Part shown: in pieces, positions 1 through 7,995 of the stretch | Layout of the letters: each line of letters starts with the position of its first letter | Numbering within the stretch: the first letter of the stretch is position 1 | NCBI GenBank assembly: GCA_023458215.1 | Contig: JAEXAJ010000192.1 | Location: 1-24,851 of the forward strand | From: Bacteroidota bacterium | GTDB lineage: Bacteria > Bacteroidota > Bacteroidia > Bacteroidales > Bacteroidaceae | Length of the DNA: 24,851 nucleotides | Direction of reading: 5' to 3' | Translations under genes and position numbers: made by a program | The notes under the pieces: model-generated | Databases searched by the model: none | What the model was told of the DNA's origin: nothing | The model's input: the letters and a program-made list of their open reading frames with translations, nothing else

Positions 1-5
1 CTATC

Positions 6-13
6 TATATTTG
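6..13 (+). promoter_or_regulatory. -7 promoter box for the C1 peptidase gene
   Basis: TATATTTG matches the Bacteroides primary-sigma -7 consensus TAnnTTTG exactly. It lies 33 bases before the start codon, which would give a leader of roughly 25 bases. The matching -33 box would lie outside the window, so only half of the promoter can be seen. Confidence 0.6.
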
Positions 14-46
14 CGGTTACAACTATAAATTAATAACACTTTTATC

Positions 47-1249
47 ATGATGAAAAATTTAATTCTTATTGCAGCTCTTGGCTTGTTAAGCCTCAACGCC
101 GGAGCAAAAGACAAAGCTAAGGATAAAGCAAAACAAGAACAAGGCTTCGTTTTTACAACCGTAAAAGCCAATCCGATCTCTTCTGTTAAGAACCAAAACC
201 GTTCCAGTACGTGCTGGAGCTTCTCAACCATCGGTTTCCTGGAAAGCGAGTTACTGCGTATGGGCAAGGGTGAGTATGACCTTTCTGAAATGTTCGTTGT
301 ACACAAAACGATGATAGACCGTGCACAAAACTATGTGCGTTACCACGGTGACAGTTCTTTCTCTCCCGGTGGAAGCGCTTACGATGTTATCTATTGCCTC
401 AAGAACTATGGAATGGTTCCACAAGAAGCCATGCCGGGCATCATGTATGGTGACACATTGCCCGTACACAACGAATTGGATGCTGTTGCCGGAGCCTACA
501 CCGATGCGATTGCCAAAGGCAGACTGACTAAACTGACCCCGGTATGGAAAAAAGGGCTTTCCGCCATCTATGATACCTACCTTGGTCAATGTCCGGAGAA
601 ATTCACTTATAAAGGTAATGAATATACTCCGCAAACATTTGCAGCATCGCTTGGTTTGAACCCGGACGATTATGTATCGTTGACTTCTTTCACTCATCAT
701 CCTTTCTATAGCAAAGCTAATGTTGAAGTGCCCGACAACTGGCGTAACGAACAATCGTGGAATCTGCCGTTGGATGAATTCATGGCTGTTATTGGAAATG
801 CTGTAAACAATGGTTATACGGTAGCTTGGGGAACTGATGTAAGCGAACAAGGATTTACTCGTGACGGTATCGCAGTGGTACCCGACGCAGTTCGTGGTGC
901 TGAACTTACAGGTTCGGACATGGCTCGCTGGACAGGAATGAAAGAAGAAGACAAGCGCAAAGAATTGACTTCAAAGCCTCTGCCTGAAATCAATGTTACA
1001 CAAGAATTGCGTCAGGAAGGATTTGATAATTGGCAAACAGGAGATGACCATGGAATGCTTATCTACGGAATCGCCAAAGATCAAAACGGCAAGCCTTACT
1101 TTATGGTGAAAAATTCTTGGGGAACCAATAACAAATACAAAGGTACTTGGTATGCTTCCAATGCATTTGTTGCCTACAAGACTATCAATATTCTGGTACA
1201 TAAGGATGCAATACCTGCCGATATTGCTAAGAAGATCGGAATAAAATAA
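47..1249 (+). CDS. Secreted C1-family cysteine aminopeptidase (bleomycin hydrolase / aminopeptidase C type)
   Basis: This 400-residue protein is a papain-clan peptidase of the bleomycin hydrolase/PepC subfamily, which trims N-terminal residues from peptides. The oxyanion Gln50 and nucleophile Cys56 sit in NQNRSSTCWSF. His335 is in DDHGMLIYG and Asn356 in VKNSWG, so the full catalytic set is present. Residues 1-20 form a signal peptide ending in NAGA, with a Lys-rich stretch after it and no lipobox cysteine, so a periplasmic location is likely; cytosolic PepC enzymes lack such a leader. The length is a little short of the usual 430-450. Start choice: two ATGs are adjacent (47 and 50); 47 is used. 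It appears to be a single-gene unit with its own promoter and a downstream inverted repeat. The substrate cannot be read from the sequence. Confidence 0.93.
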   Translation: MMKNLILIAALGLLSLNAGAKDKAKDKAKQEQGFVFTTVKANPISSVKNQNRSSTCWSFSTIGFLESELLRMGKGEYDLSEMFVVHKTMIDRAQNYVRYHGDSSFSPGGSAYDVIYCLKNYGMVPQEAMPGIMYGDTLPVHNELDAVAGAYTDAIAKGRLTKLTPVWKKGLSAIYDTYLGQCPEKFTYKGNEYTPQTFAASLGLNPDDYVSLTSFTHHPFYSKANVEVPDNWRNEQSWNLPLDEFMAVIGNAVNNGYTVAWGTDVSEQGFTRDGIAVVPDAVRGAELTGSDMARWTGMKEEDKRKELTSKPLPEINVTQELRQEGFDNWQTGDDHGMLIYGIAKDQNGKPYFMVKNSWGTNNKYKGTWYASNAFVAYKTINILVHKDAIPADIAKKIGIK

Positions 1250-1251
1250 GA

Positions 1252-1297
1252 GATTAGTGATTAGTGGTTGGCGACTTTTACAAGCGAATCACTAATC
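1252..1297 (+). repeat. Inverted repeat after the peptidase gene, possible transcript end
   Basis: GATTAGTGATT (1252-1262) and AATCACTAATC (1287-1297) are perfect complements separated by 24 bases, starting three bases after the peptidase stop codon. The stem is AT-rich and no T-run follows, so it is at best a weak terminator or an mRNA 3'-end stabiliser. Confidence 0.5.
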
Positions 1298-1383
1298 ATA
1301 TAAGCCTATAATTGTCCAAAATTCAGACCAATTAAGCGATAAATCATAACTATCTGGTTATGAACATATACAGGTAGTCCTAA

Positions 1384-1453
1384 CTCAGTCGTATACTTAG
1401 GGTACCTCAGTCGTATACAGAGATACCCTAAGTATACGACTGAGGTACCCTAA
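1384..1453. repeat. Compound mirror repeat able to form two exclusive long hairpins
   Basis: The element reads A-B-A, short spacer, B'-A'-B', where A is CTCAGTCGTATAC, B is TTAGGGTAC and primes mark reverse complements. Arms 1384-1404 and 1424-1444 pair perfectly over 21 bases with a 19-base loop. Arms 1397-1418 and 1432-1453 pair perfectly over 22 bases with a 13-base loop. The two pairings exclude each other and are offset by one 22-base unit. The arms cannot be explained by coding sequence. It may be a dispersed intergenic repeat or a structured RNA; no T-run makes it a classical terminator. Confidence 0.85.
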
Positions 1454-1585
1454 ATGTATAGCACAGTATTTAAGACCCGTTTTCTGTAAATAATATTACT
1501 TTAGGATGCAGCCACATTTCAGGAACCATCCACCCCCCTTCTTTTGCGCAAAAGTCGCCTAGTTGTGCATTTTTCGCTCCTTTTT

Positions 1586-1616
1586 CTTGTCAGAACCAAC
1601 ACTTTCCGTAAATTTG
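1586..1616 (+). promoter_or_regulatory. Promoter of the etfB-etfA operon
   Basis: TAAATTTG at 1609-1616 matches the -7 consensus TAnnTTTG, and CTTG at 1586-1589 stands in for the -33 TTTG with a 19-base spacer. Transcription would start near 1623, giving a leader of about 95 bases before etfB. Confidence 0.65.
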
Positions 1617-1719
1617 CACGCTGATAATCAAGTTAACCGGATAATTCAGTAGCAGGACTCTACTACTCTAATTCCCGGCACTGACATACGTAGAAATACT
1701 AATACTAATAATTAATAGC

Positions 1720-2613
1720 ATGAGTTTAAAAATTGTTGTATTGGCAAAACAAGTTCCCGACACACGCAACGTTGGGAAAGATGCCATGAAAGCCGACGGA
1801 ACTATCAACCGTGCGGCGCTCCCTGCCATCTTCAACCCCGAAGACCTGAATGCTCTTGAGCAAGCTCTCCGGTTGAAAGATGAACATCCGGGCTCCACCG
1901 TAACCATTTTGACTATGGGACCGGGTCGTGCAGCCGAAGTTATTCGTGAAGGAATGTTCCGTGGTGCCGACAACGGCTATCTGCTGACTGACCGCGCTTT
2001 TGCCGGTGCAGATACCCTGGCCACTTCGTATGCCATTGCTACCGCCATCAAAAAGATCGGCGATTGCGATGTGATCGTAGGCGGTCGTCAGGCTATCGAT
2101 GGTGATACAGCACAGGTAGGCCCTCAGGTTGCAGAAAAACTGGGATTAACACAAGTTACTTACGCCGAAGAAATTCTGAGTGTAGACAAAGCTGCCAAGA
2201 AGATTATCGTGAAACGACACATTGACGGTGGTGTGGAAACTGTAGAAGCTCCCCTGCCCATCGTGATTACTGTAAACGGAAGTGCGGCTCCTTGCCGTCC
2301 GCGCAACGCCAAATTGGTACAGAAGTACAAACGTGCCCTCGGTGCGCAAGAAAAAGCCGCCATCACTAAAGAAGGCGGAGAACTGGCATACGCAGCACTT
2401 TATGAGAAATATCCCTATCTGAACATCACCGAGTGGAGCGTAGCCGACGTAAACGGCGATCTTGCACAATGTGGTCTGAGCGGTTCGCCGACAAAGGTAA
2501 AAGCCATTCAGAACATTTCGTTCCAAGCAAAAGAAAGCAAAACGCTCACAGGCAGCGACCGAGATGTAGAAGATTTGATTGTTGAACTGCTTGCCAATCA
2601 TACGATTGGGTAA
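1720..2613 (+). CDS. etfB: Electron transfer flavoprotein beta subunit
   Basis: The 297-residue product is the beta subunit of the EtfAB heterodimer, which carries electrons between an acyl-CoA dehydrogenase and other redox partners. The N-terminus AKQVPDTRNVG and the family signature near residues 118-140, VGGRQAIDGDTAQVGPQVAE, which surrounds the nucleotide-binding site of the subunit, are both clear. The N-terminal NPEDLNALEQALRLKD stretch also fits. It is some 35 residues longer than the common 260-residue EtfB, with the excess near the C-terminus. It is first in an operon with etfA and the acyl-CoA dehydrogenase at 4571. Whether this pair bifurcates electrons, as in clostridial Bcd-Etf, cannot be decided by eye. 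Confidence 0.95.
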   Translation: MSLKIVVLAKQVPDTRNVGKDAMKADGTINRAALPAIFNPEDLNALEQALRLKDEHPGSTVTILTMGPGRAAEVIREGMFRGADNGYLLTDRAFAGADTLATSYAIATAIKKIGDCDVIVGGRQAIDGDTAQVGPQVAEKLGLTQVTYAEEILSVDKAAKKIIVKRHIDGGVETVEAPLPIVITVNGSAAPCRPRNAKLVQKYKRALGAQEKAAITKEGGELAYAALYEKYPYLNITEWSVADVNGDLAQCGLSGSPTKVKAIQNISFQAKESKTLTGSDRDVEDLIVELLANHTIG

Positions 2614-2615
2614 AA

Positions 2616-2690
2616 GTTAACGAGGTAACAAGGAAACAAGTTACAAGGCATTCACCCTCGTCAACTCGTCACCTAATTCCTCGTCACCTA
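2616..2690 (+). repeat. Short repeats in the etfB-etfA gap
   Basis: CTCGTCACCTA occurs at 2665-2675 and 2680-2690, 15 bases apart, with a third partial copy CTCGTCAA at 2657-2664. GTTAACGAGG (2616-2625) pairs with CCTCGTCAAC (2656-2665) except for one position, so a hairpin in the intercistronic RNA is possible. It might affect the etfB/etfA ratio, but this is speculation. Confidence 0.5.
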
Positions 2691-2703
2691 AAAAGAAACC
2701 AAT

Positions 2704-3723
2704 ATGAATAATGTATTTGTATATTTAGAGATTGAAGGCACTACAGTGGCCGATGTCAGTCTCGAACTCTTGACCAAAGGTCGTAAATTGGCTAATCAGT
2801 TGGGCTGCCAACTGGAAGCTGTTGCTGCCGGAAGCAATCTGGCAGGTATTGAAAAGCAAGTATTGCCTTTCGGAGTAGACAAACTACATATCTTCGATGC
2901 TCCGGGCTTGTTCCCTTATACTTCACTCCCCCACTCTTCAGTTCTCATCAACCTCTTCAAAGAAGAACAACCGCAAATCTGCCTGATGGGTGCTACCGTT
3001 ATCGGTCGTGACCTCGGTCCGCGTGTTTCTTCTGCACTGACTAGCGGACTGACTGCCGACTGTACGTCTCTTGAAATCGGCGAGCACGAAGATAAGAAAG
3101 AAGGAAAGACGTATGAAAATCTGTTATATCAGATTCGTCCTGCTTTCGGCGGTAACATCGTTGCAACGATTGTGAACCCCGAACATCGTCCGCAAATGGC
3201 GACTGTACGTGAGGGCGTAATGAAGAAAGAAATTCTTGATGCTAACTATAAAGGTGAAGTCATCAACCATGACGTTGCCAAGTACGTTCCCGAAACGGAC
3301 TATGTAGTAAAGGTGATCGACCGCCATGTAGAAAAGGCAAAACACAACCTGAAAGGTTCTCCTATCGTGATTGCCGGTGGCTACGGTATGGGAAGCCGCG
3401 AGAACTTCAACCTGTTGTTCGACTTGGCTAAGGAACTTCATGCCGAAGTGGGTGCCAGCCGTGCTGCCGTGGATGCAGGTTATGCCGACCACGACCGCCA
3501 GATCGGTCAGACCGGTGTTACGGTTCGTCCTAAATTGTATATCGCTTGCGGTATCAGCGGACAAATCCAACACATCGCCGGTATGCAGGAAAGCGGTATT
3601 ATCATCTCCGTAAACAATGACGAAAACGCTCCTATCAATACAATTGCCGACTATGTTATCAATGGTACGATAGAAGAGGTACTTCCGAAGATGATTAAAT
3701 ACTATAAACAAAATAGTAAGTAA
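2704..3723 (+). CDS. etfA: Electron transfer flavoprotein alpha subunit
   Basis: The 339-residue product is the FAD-carrying alpha subunit of EtfAB. The C-terminal FAD domain starts near residue 217 (SPIVIAGGYGMGSRENF) and contains the family hallmarks VGASRAAVDAGY, QIGQTGVTVRPKLYIA and CGISGQIQHIAGMQ, followed by INNDE-like VNNDENAPINTIADY. The N-terminal half has the usual ETF alpha/beta fold with GATVIGRDLGPRVSSAL. Length is normal for the family. It follows etfB after 90 bases without an obvious promoter, so the two are taken as co-transcribed. A small secreted-protein gene begins 15 bases downstream, and the presumed electron partner, an acyl-CoA dehydrogenase, is at 4571. Confidence 0.96.
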   Translation: MNNVFVYLEIEGTTVADVSLELLTKGRKLANQLGCQLEAVAAGSNLAGIEKQVLPFGVDKLHIFDAPGLFPYTSLPHSSVLINLFKEEQPQICLMGATVIGRDLGPRVSSALTSGLTADCTSLEIGEHEDKKEGKTYENLLYQIRPAFGGNIVATIVNPEHRPQMATVREGVMKKEILDANYKGEVINHDVAKYVPETDYVVKVIDRHVEKAKHNLKGSPIVIAGGYGMGSRENFNLLFDLAKELHAEVGASRAAVDAGYADHDRQIGQTGVTVRPKLYIACGISGQIQHIAGMQESGIIISVNNDENAPINTIADYVINGTIEEVLPKMIKYYKQNSK

Positions 3724-3737
3724 TAATCGTGGTAATC

Positions 3738-4559
3738 ATGAAAGGATTGATTCTTACACTCTTTTTTCTTTCTAGTACTGCTTCTGCATTTGCACAAGAG
3801 AAGATTTGGTTAGACAATAACTATAAATGGACTAACGATTCTACTCAGGCAATCAAATATGCTCTTATTTCCAAAGAAGATAAGAAACATATCAAAGTAG
3901 AAGAATTTACTTTGAATGGACAGAAGAAAGACGTTTGGCATTTCTCGAAATATGGAAATACTCCAAATAAGAGAATACGAGAAGGTTTGCATACAGTAAT
4001 TTATGCAAACGGTAAGGACAGTCTGGTAGAGGTATATAAAGACAATCGTATTGAAGGACAAGTCATGGTCTATTACCCTGACGGATCAATCCAACTTGTT
4101 CAAAGTTATAAAGACGGGACTTTAAACGGAAAGTTACTGCAATATTATCCTGATGGAAAACTCCGCAGAGAGGAATATTATTCAGAAAACCAATGTACCG
4201 ACGGAAAGCTTTTCGACAAAGATGGCAATGAGATTACACATCAACCTTATAGAGTAAATCCATCATTCCCTGGTGGAATAGAAAATTTGATAACGTTGGT
4301 AGCAAATGTCATTCAATACCCGGAAGGAGCTTTAAAAAGAAAAACAGGTGGAAGAGTTATCATACAGTTCATTTTAAATGAGGAAGGCCGTATGGAACTC
4401 CCCGAAATAATTCAATCTGTGAGCTATGACATTGACAAAGAAGCAATACGAGCGTTCAAAGCTATTGCAGAAGTCTATCGATGGTCACCCGGCTATCAGG
4501 ATGGAGAAGCAAAGCGAGTTAAATATATAGTGCCTCTATATTTCAAAATACCCCAATAA
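3738..4559 (+). CDS. Secreted MORN-repeat protein with TonB C-terminal-like domain
   Basis: The 273-residue product has a cleavable signal peptide (residues 1-19, ending ASAFA). Residues about 85-165 hold MORN/YwqK-like units such as GQVMVYYPDGSIQLVQSYKDG and GKLLQYYPDGKLRREEYY. Residues about 185-272 resemble the TonB C-terminal domain: YPEGALKRKTGGRVIIQFIL, later WSPGYQDGEAKRVKYIVPLYFK. It lacks the N-terminal anchor and Pro-rich linker of true TonB, so it is probably a periplasmic binding or envelope protein rather than an energy transducer. A GTG at 3729 is in frame, but the ATG at 3738 directly precedes the hydrophobic leader and is preferred. Its place between etfA (15-base gap) and the acyl-CoA dehydrogenase (11-base gap) implies co-transcription with cytoplasmic redox genes, which is odd. 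Codon and base use look more AT-rich than in the etf genes, suggesting a later insertion. Confidence 0.8.
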   Translation: MKGLILTLFFLSSTASAFAQEKIWLDNNYKWTNDSTQAIKYALISKEDKKHIKVEEFTLNGQKKDVWHFSKYGNTPNKRIREGLHTVIYANGKDSLVEVYKDNRIEGQVMVYYPDGSIQLVQSYKDGTLNGKLLQYYPDGKLRREEYYSENQCTDGKLFDKDGNEITHQPYRVNPSFPGGIENLITLVANVIQYPEGALKRKTGGRVIIQFILNEEGRMELPEIIQSVSYDIDKEAIRAFKAIAEVYRWSPGYQDGEAKRVKYIVPLYFKIPQ

Positions 4560-4570
4560 ATAAAAAGAAT

Positions 4571-6277
4571 ATGGCAAACTTTTATACTGAAGTTCCCGAA
4601 TTAAAATTTCATCTGGATAACCCGATGATGGAACGTATCTGCGAACTGAAAGAACGTGGTTACGAAGATAAATACAAATTTGACTATGCACCGCAAGACT
4701 ATGCGGATGCAATGGATTCTTTCGATAAAGTGCTTGAAATCACCGGTGAGATTACAGGTGAAATCATTGCTCCTAATGCTGAAGGTGTAGACGAAGAAGG
4801 TCCTCACTGTGCCAATGGTCGTGTAGAATACGCAAGCGGTACCAAACAAAACCTCGACGCTATGGTGAAAGCCGGGCTGAACGGTATGACCATGCCTCGC
4901 CGTTTTGGTGGTTTGAACTTCCCCATTACTCCGTATACCATGTGTGCCGAAATCGTTGCTGCCGCTGACGCTGGCTTCGGTAACATCTGGTCTTTGCAAG
5001 ATTGTATCGAAACACTGTATGAGTTCGGTAACGAAGACCAACACAGCCGTTTCATCCCTCGTGTATGTCAGGGCGAAACCATGTCTATGGACTTGACAGA
5101 ACCGGATGCCGGCTCTGACTTGCAATCTGTAATGTTGAAAGCCACTTACGACGAAGCCAACAACTGCTGGCGCCTGAACGGTGTAAAACGTTTCATTACC
5201 AACGGTGACGCTGACCTACACCTCGTACTGGCGCGTTCGGAAGAAGGCACTAAAGATGGTCGTGGTCTATCTATGTTCATCTATGACAAACGCGAAGGTG
5301 GCGTAAATGTACGTCGTATTGAAAACAAACTGGGTATTCACGGTTCTCCTACTTGCGAGCTTGTTTATAAGAATGCAAAAGCAGAACTTTGCGGTGATCG
5401 CAAACTCGGTTTGATTAAATATGTAATGGCGTTGATGAATGGTGCCCGTCTGGGTATCGCCGCTCAGTCGGTAGGTTTGAGCCAAGCCGCTTACAATGAA
5501 GCACTGGCATACGCCAAAGATCGTAAACAATTTGGTAAAGCAATCATTGAGTTCCCCGCAGTATATGATATGCTGGCTACCATGAAAGCCAAACTCGACG
5601 CCGGTCGCGCCCTGTTATACCAAACTTCACGTTACGTGGATATCTACAAAGCATTGGACGATATCGCCCGTGATCGCAAGCTTACCCCCGAGGAACGTCA
5701 GGAACAGAAGAAATATGCAAAGTTGGCTGACTCCTTCACTCCGCTTGCCAAAGGTATGAACTCTGAATATTGCAACCAGAACGCATACGACGGTATTCAA
5801 ATTCACGGTGGTTCCGGTTTCATGCTGGAATATGCTTGTCAACGTATCTACCGTGACGCACGTATTACTTCCATCTACGAAGGAACAACTCAGTTGCAGA
5901 CCGTAGCCGCAATCCGTTATGTAACTAACGGTTCGTACATCGCAACCATCCGTGAGTACGAAGCAATTCCTTGCAGTGAAGCAATGCAACCTTTGATGGA
6001 TCGTTTAAAAGAGATGGCATCTAAATTCGATGTTTGCACCAACGCAGTGAAAGAAACTGCCGATCAAGCACTGTTGGATTTCGTTGCCCGCCGCCTCTAC
6101 GAAATGGCTGCAACGATTATCATGTCCCACCTCTTGATCCAAGATGCAACAAAGGCTCCCGAAATGTTTGCCAAGTCGGCAGTTGTTTACTTGAATTATG
6201 CAGAATCAGAAGTAGAGAAACACTTTAACTTCATTCGCAAATTCAAAGTGGAAGAACTTGAAAACTATAGCAAGTAA
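4571..6277 (+). CDS. Acyl-CoA dehydrogenase, long form with C-terminal extension
   Basis: This 568-residue flavoenzyme oxidises an acyl-CoA to the 2-enoyl-CoA and passes electrons to ETF, encoded just upstream. Family signatures are present: DLTEPDAGSDLQS around the FAD/substrate site, KRFITNGD, and the C-terminal QIHGGSGFMLEYACQRIYRD followed by ARITSIYEGTTQLQ. Glu437 in IYEGTT is the expected catalytic base, in the same place as in short- and medium-chain enzymes. It is some 180 residues longer than the 380-residue classical enzymes; the surplus is an insertion before the HGGSGF motif plus a helical C-terminal region, as in other long bacterial forms. Chain-length preference cannot be read. 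In relatives such as Porphyromonas a similar etf/dehydrogenase set is linked to short-chain acyl-CoA metabolism. It closes the operon before the terminator at 6296. Confidence 0.93.
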   Translation: MANFYTEVPELKFHLDNPMMERICELKERGYEDKYKFDYAPQDYADAMDSFDKVLEITGEITGEIIAPNAEGVDEEGPHCANGRVEYASGTKQNLDAMVKAGLNGMTMPRRFGGLNFPITPYTMCAEIVAAADAGFGNIWSLQDCIETLYEFGNEDQHSRFIPRVCQGETMSMDLTEPDAGSDLQSVMLKATYDEANNCWRLNGVKRFITNGDADLHLVLARSEEGTKDGRGLSMFIYDKREGGVNVRRIENKLGIHGSPTCELVYKNAKAELCGDRKLGLIKYVMALMNGARLGIAAQSVGLSQAAYNEALAYAKDRKQFGKAIIEFPAVYDMLATMKAKLDAGRALLYQTSRYVDIYKALDDIARDRKLTPEERQEQKKYAKLADSFTPLAKGMNSEYCNQNAYDGIQIHGGSGFMLEYACQRIYRDARITSIYEGTTQLQTVAAIRYVTNGSYIATIREYEAIPCSEAMQPLMDRLKEMASKFDVCTNAVKETADQALLDFVARRLYEMAATIIMSHLLIQDATKAPEMFAKSAVVYLNYAESEVEKHFNFIRKFKVEELENYSK

Positions 6278-6295
6278 TCAATAAACTCCTCTTAT

Positions 6296-6333
6296 AAAAA
6301 AACGTTTCATCCGGCAAGATGAAACGTTTTTTT
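6296..6333. terminator. Bidirectional rho-independent terminator
   Basis: AACGTTTCATC and GATGAAACGTT form a stem with the six-base loop CGGCAA; A- and T-runs on the two sides extend the stem to 16 pairs (6296-6311 with 6318-6333). The A-run on the left and T-run on the right make it work for the dehydrogenase operon (+) and for cbpM (-), which converge here. Confidence 0.9.
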
Positions 6334-6344
6334 ATACATTTACC

Positions 6345-6653
6345 CTATTCGAATGCACCGTAGAATCTCAGCCTGCTATGCAATGAATGTATCTCCTTTT
6401 GCATCGCCTCCATCCGGTCCAGCAAATGGTGAATGGCATCTATTCCTTCCATATTAATAGACAAATCATAATACATACGGCTGTAACGCTCCACATTCGG
6501 CAATTCGGAGAACAACAAGTAACGCTCCCCATTTTCCATCTGAATATCTATCAGACCACCTTCCTGCAACATATCTATAAACGACGGTTCTATGTGACAT
6601 TTGCTGCAATATTCACTCACTATGATTAATTCGTTCTGCATAATGCTACCCAT
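6345..6653 (-). CDS. cbpM: CbpM-like modulator of the DnaJ homologue CbpA
   Basis: This 102-residue protein resembles the MerR-like CbpM family, which binds the J-domain of CbpA and restrains its co-chaperone activity. The N-terminal half (ELIIVSEYCSKCHIEPSFIDMLQEGGLI) fits the small helical MerR-like fold and the C-terminal part (GIDAIHHLLDRMEAMQKEIHSLHSRL) is a predicted helix/coiled coil. It starts one base after the cbpA stop codon, so the two are co-transcribed and probably translationally coupled, which strongly supports the call. An in-frame ATG at 6641 (MQNELI) is an equally good start and would remove four residues. The terminator at 6296 ends the unit. Confidence 0.8.
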   Translation of the reverse strand: MGSIMQNELIIVSEYCSKCHIEPSFIDMLQEGGLIDIQMENGERYLLFSELPNVERYSRMYYDLSINMEGIDAIHHLLDRMEAMQKEIHSLHSRLRFYGAFE

Positions 6654-6654
6654 T

Positions 6655-7629
6655 TTAGTTCATACTTTGAATTTTACGGAACATTTCTTTCTGCTCATTT
6701 GTCAGGTTCACAGGCAGCTTCACAGTATAAGTCACAATGAGGTCGCCAAATTCTCCTTCTTTCTTATACACAGGGAATCCCTTGCCCTTCAATCGAGCTT
6801 TTGTTCCATTTTGAGTTTCGGGTTTCACTTTCAACTTCACCTTACCGTTCAGCGTATCTACCAACTGCTCGCCTCCTAAAAGTGCAGTATAAAGATCGAG
6901 AGAAACATCCACATACAAATCATCCCCCATACGTTTGAAGACTGGATCGTCCGCAATGACAAAGGTAATGTACAAATCGCCCGCAGGACCGCCATTGATA
7001 CCTTCACTGCCATAACCTTTCAGTTTGATAACTTGCCCGTTTGCAACGCCGGCGGGAATCGTGATACGCACATTCTTACCGTTTACCGTCAAAATCTGCT
7101 TGTGAGTTTGCGCAGCATCACGAAGCGACAAACTCAGATCCGCATGAAAGTCTTGTCCCCGGAACCCTGCATTACTACCGCCTCCACCACGAGTGCGATG
7201 TCCGAACATTTGCTCAAAGAAATCGGAGAATCCTCCCGAATTACTGCCCGAGAACTCTTGTCCGTCAGAGGAGTACCAATACGATCCACCTCCGTCGGAG
7301 CCGAATCCGCCGCCCGAACCACCGAAACCAGCTCCGCCATATCCGCCGAAACCTCCCGCACCCGCTTGCTGTTGGGCACGCTTTTGGGCTTCAAACTCAT
7401 CGGCATGTTTCCAGTGCTCGCCATATTCGTCATATTTCTTTCGTTTCTCAGGATCACTCAACACTTCGTTCGCTTCGTTGATAGCCTGAAATTTATCCTT
7501 AGCCGTAGGATCATTCGGATTCAAATCGGGATGATGCTTGCGCGCCAGCTTTCGGTACGCTTTCTTAATGTCAGCCTGAGATGCCTTTTTGTCTACTCCA
7601 AGGACTTGATAATAATCAATATAAGCCAT
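6655..7629 (-). CDS. cbpA: DnaJ-class co-chaperone CbpA (no zinc finger)
   Basis: The 324-residue protein delivers substrates to DnaK and stimulates its ATPase. The J-domain occupies residues 1-70, starting [12 protein letters not shown], with the essential HPD tripeptide at 33-35. A Gly/Phe-rich linker ([15 protein letters not shown] and onward, about residues 85-130) follows, then the C-terminal substrate-binding domains. There are no CxxCxGxG repeats, which separates this class II form from DnaJ proper. The ORF runs upstream to 7677, but the extra 16 residues are not J-domain-like, so the ATG at 7629 is chosen. The adjacent cbpM confirms the identity. No dnaK or grpE lies in the window. 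Confidence 0.92.
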   Translation of the reverse strand: MAYIDYYQVLGVDKKASQADIKKAYRKLARKHHPDLNPNDPTAKDKFQAINEANEVLSDPEKRKKYDEYGEHWKHADEFEAQKRAQQQAGAGGFGGYGGAGFGGSGGGFGSDGGGSYWYSSDGQEFSGSNSGGFSDFFEQMFGHRTRGGGGSNAGFRGQDFHADLSLSLRDAAQTHKQILTVNGKNVRITIPAGVANGQVIKLKGYGSEGINGGPAGDLYITFVIADDPVFKRMGDDLYVDVSLDLYTALLGGEQLVDTLNGKVKLKVKPETQNGTKARLKGKGFPVYKKEGEFGDLIVTYTVKLPVNLTNEQKEMFRKIQSMN

Positions 7630-7995
7630 AGTTATAAGTTTTGTATTCTGATAACCATAAAACAAATAACACACCAATTTGGTTTATAAGGAATTAAAAT
7701 ACGTAAACGATAATTAAAAAGCATCAGCATTTCACACCGCCATTTCACTAAAATAATGTGAGTTCGATGAATTTGAGTTGTATTAGCAGAGTAACTAAAT
7801 TCACCTCCTCCGGGGAGGAGGAGAATGAAGATACTAATGCTAATTCATCGAACCTACTCTAAAATAATGTAAACGACATATAATATCACCTAATTATTCA
7901 TCGCAAATCCTCCTAAAATTGATAGAAACTGCTTTATTTGTAGCGAATTAAATCATTTAATAACAGACACTAACCTTATATCAGCAACACTTCTT
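7630..7995. other. Divergent spacer between cbpA and the GH9 gene
   Basis: No gene is seen in these 366 bases. The stretch holds a nested dyad (7758-7857) and otherwise AT-rich sequence. I could not find a convincing TAnnTTTG promoter for either flanking gene; TTTATTTG at 7933-7940 is one base off but has no -33 partner at the right distance. Confidence 0.7.
7758..7857. repeat. Nested hairpins upstream of the GH9 gene
   Basis: GTTCGATGAATT (7762-7773) and AATTCATCGAAC (7842-7853) are perfect 12-base complements. The enclosed 68 bases carry a second, GC-rich stem, CCTCCTCC (7804-7811) with GGAGGAGG (7814-7821), and a third possible pairing, ATTAGCA (7782-7788) with TGCTAAT (7838-7844), which competes with the outer stem. 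It may be a structured leader, a regulator site or a dispersed repeat. Confidence 0.7.

Larger units (their letters stand above)
1250..1719. other. 470-base spacer rich in inverted repeats
   Basis: No credible gene lies between the peptidase and etfB. The spacer holds an 11-base inverted repeat just after the peptidase stop, a compound mirror repeat at 1384-1453 and the etf operon promoter near 1586-1616. The rest is plain AT-rich sequence. Confidence 0.8.

Noticed and set aside
1384..1453. CRISPR-like repeat array
   Set aside because: The repeated words are inverted, adjacent and too few, with no spacers of regular length and no cas genes.
3729..3737. GTG start for the MORN/TonB-C-like gene
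   Set aside because: It adds only three residues before a better ATG at the head of the signal peptide.
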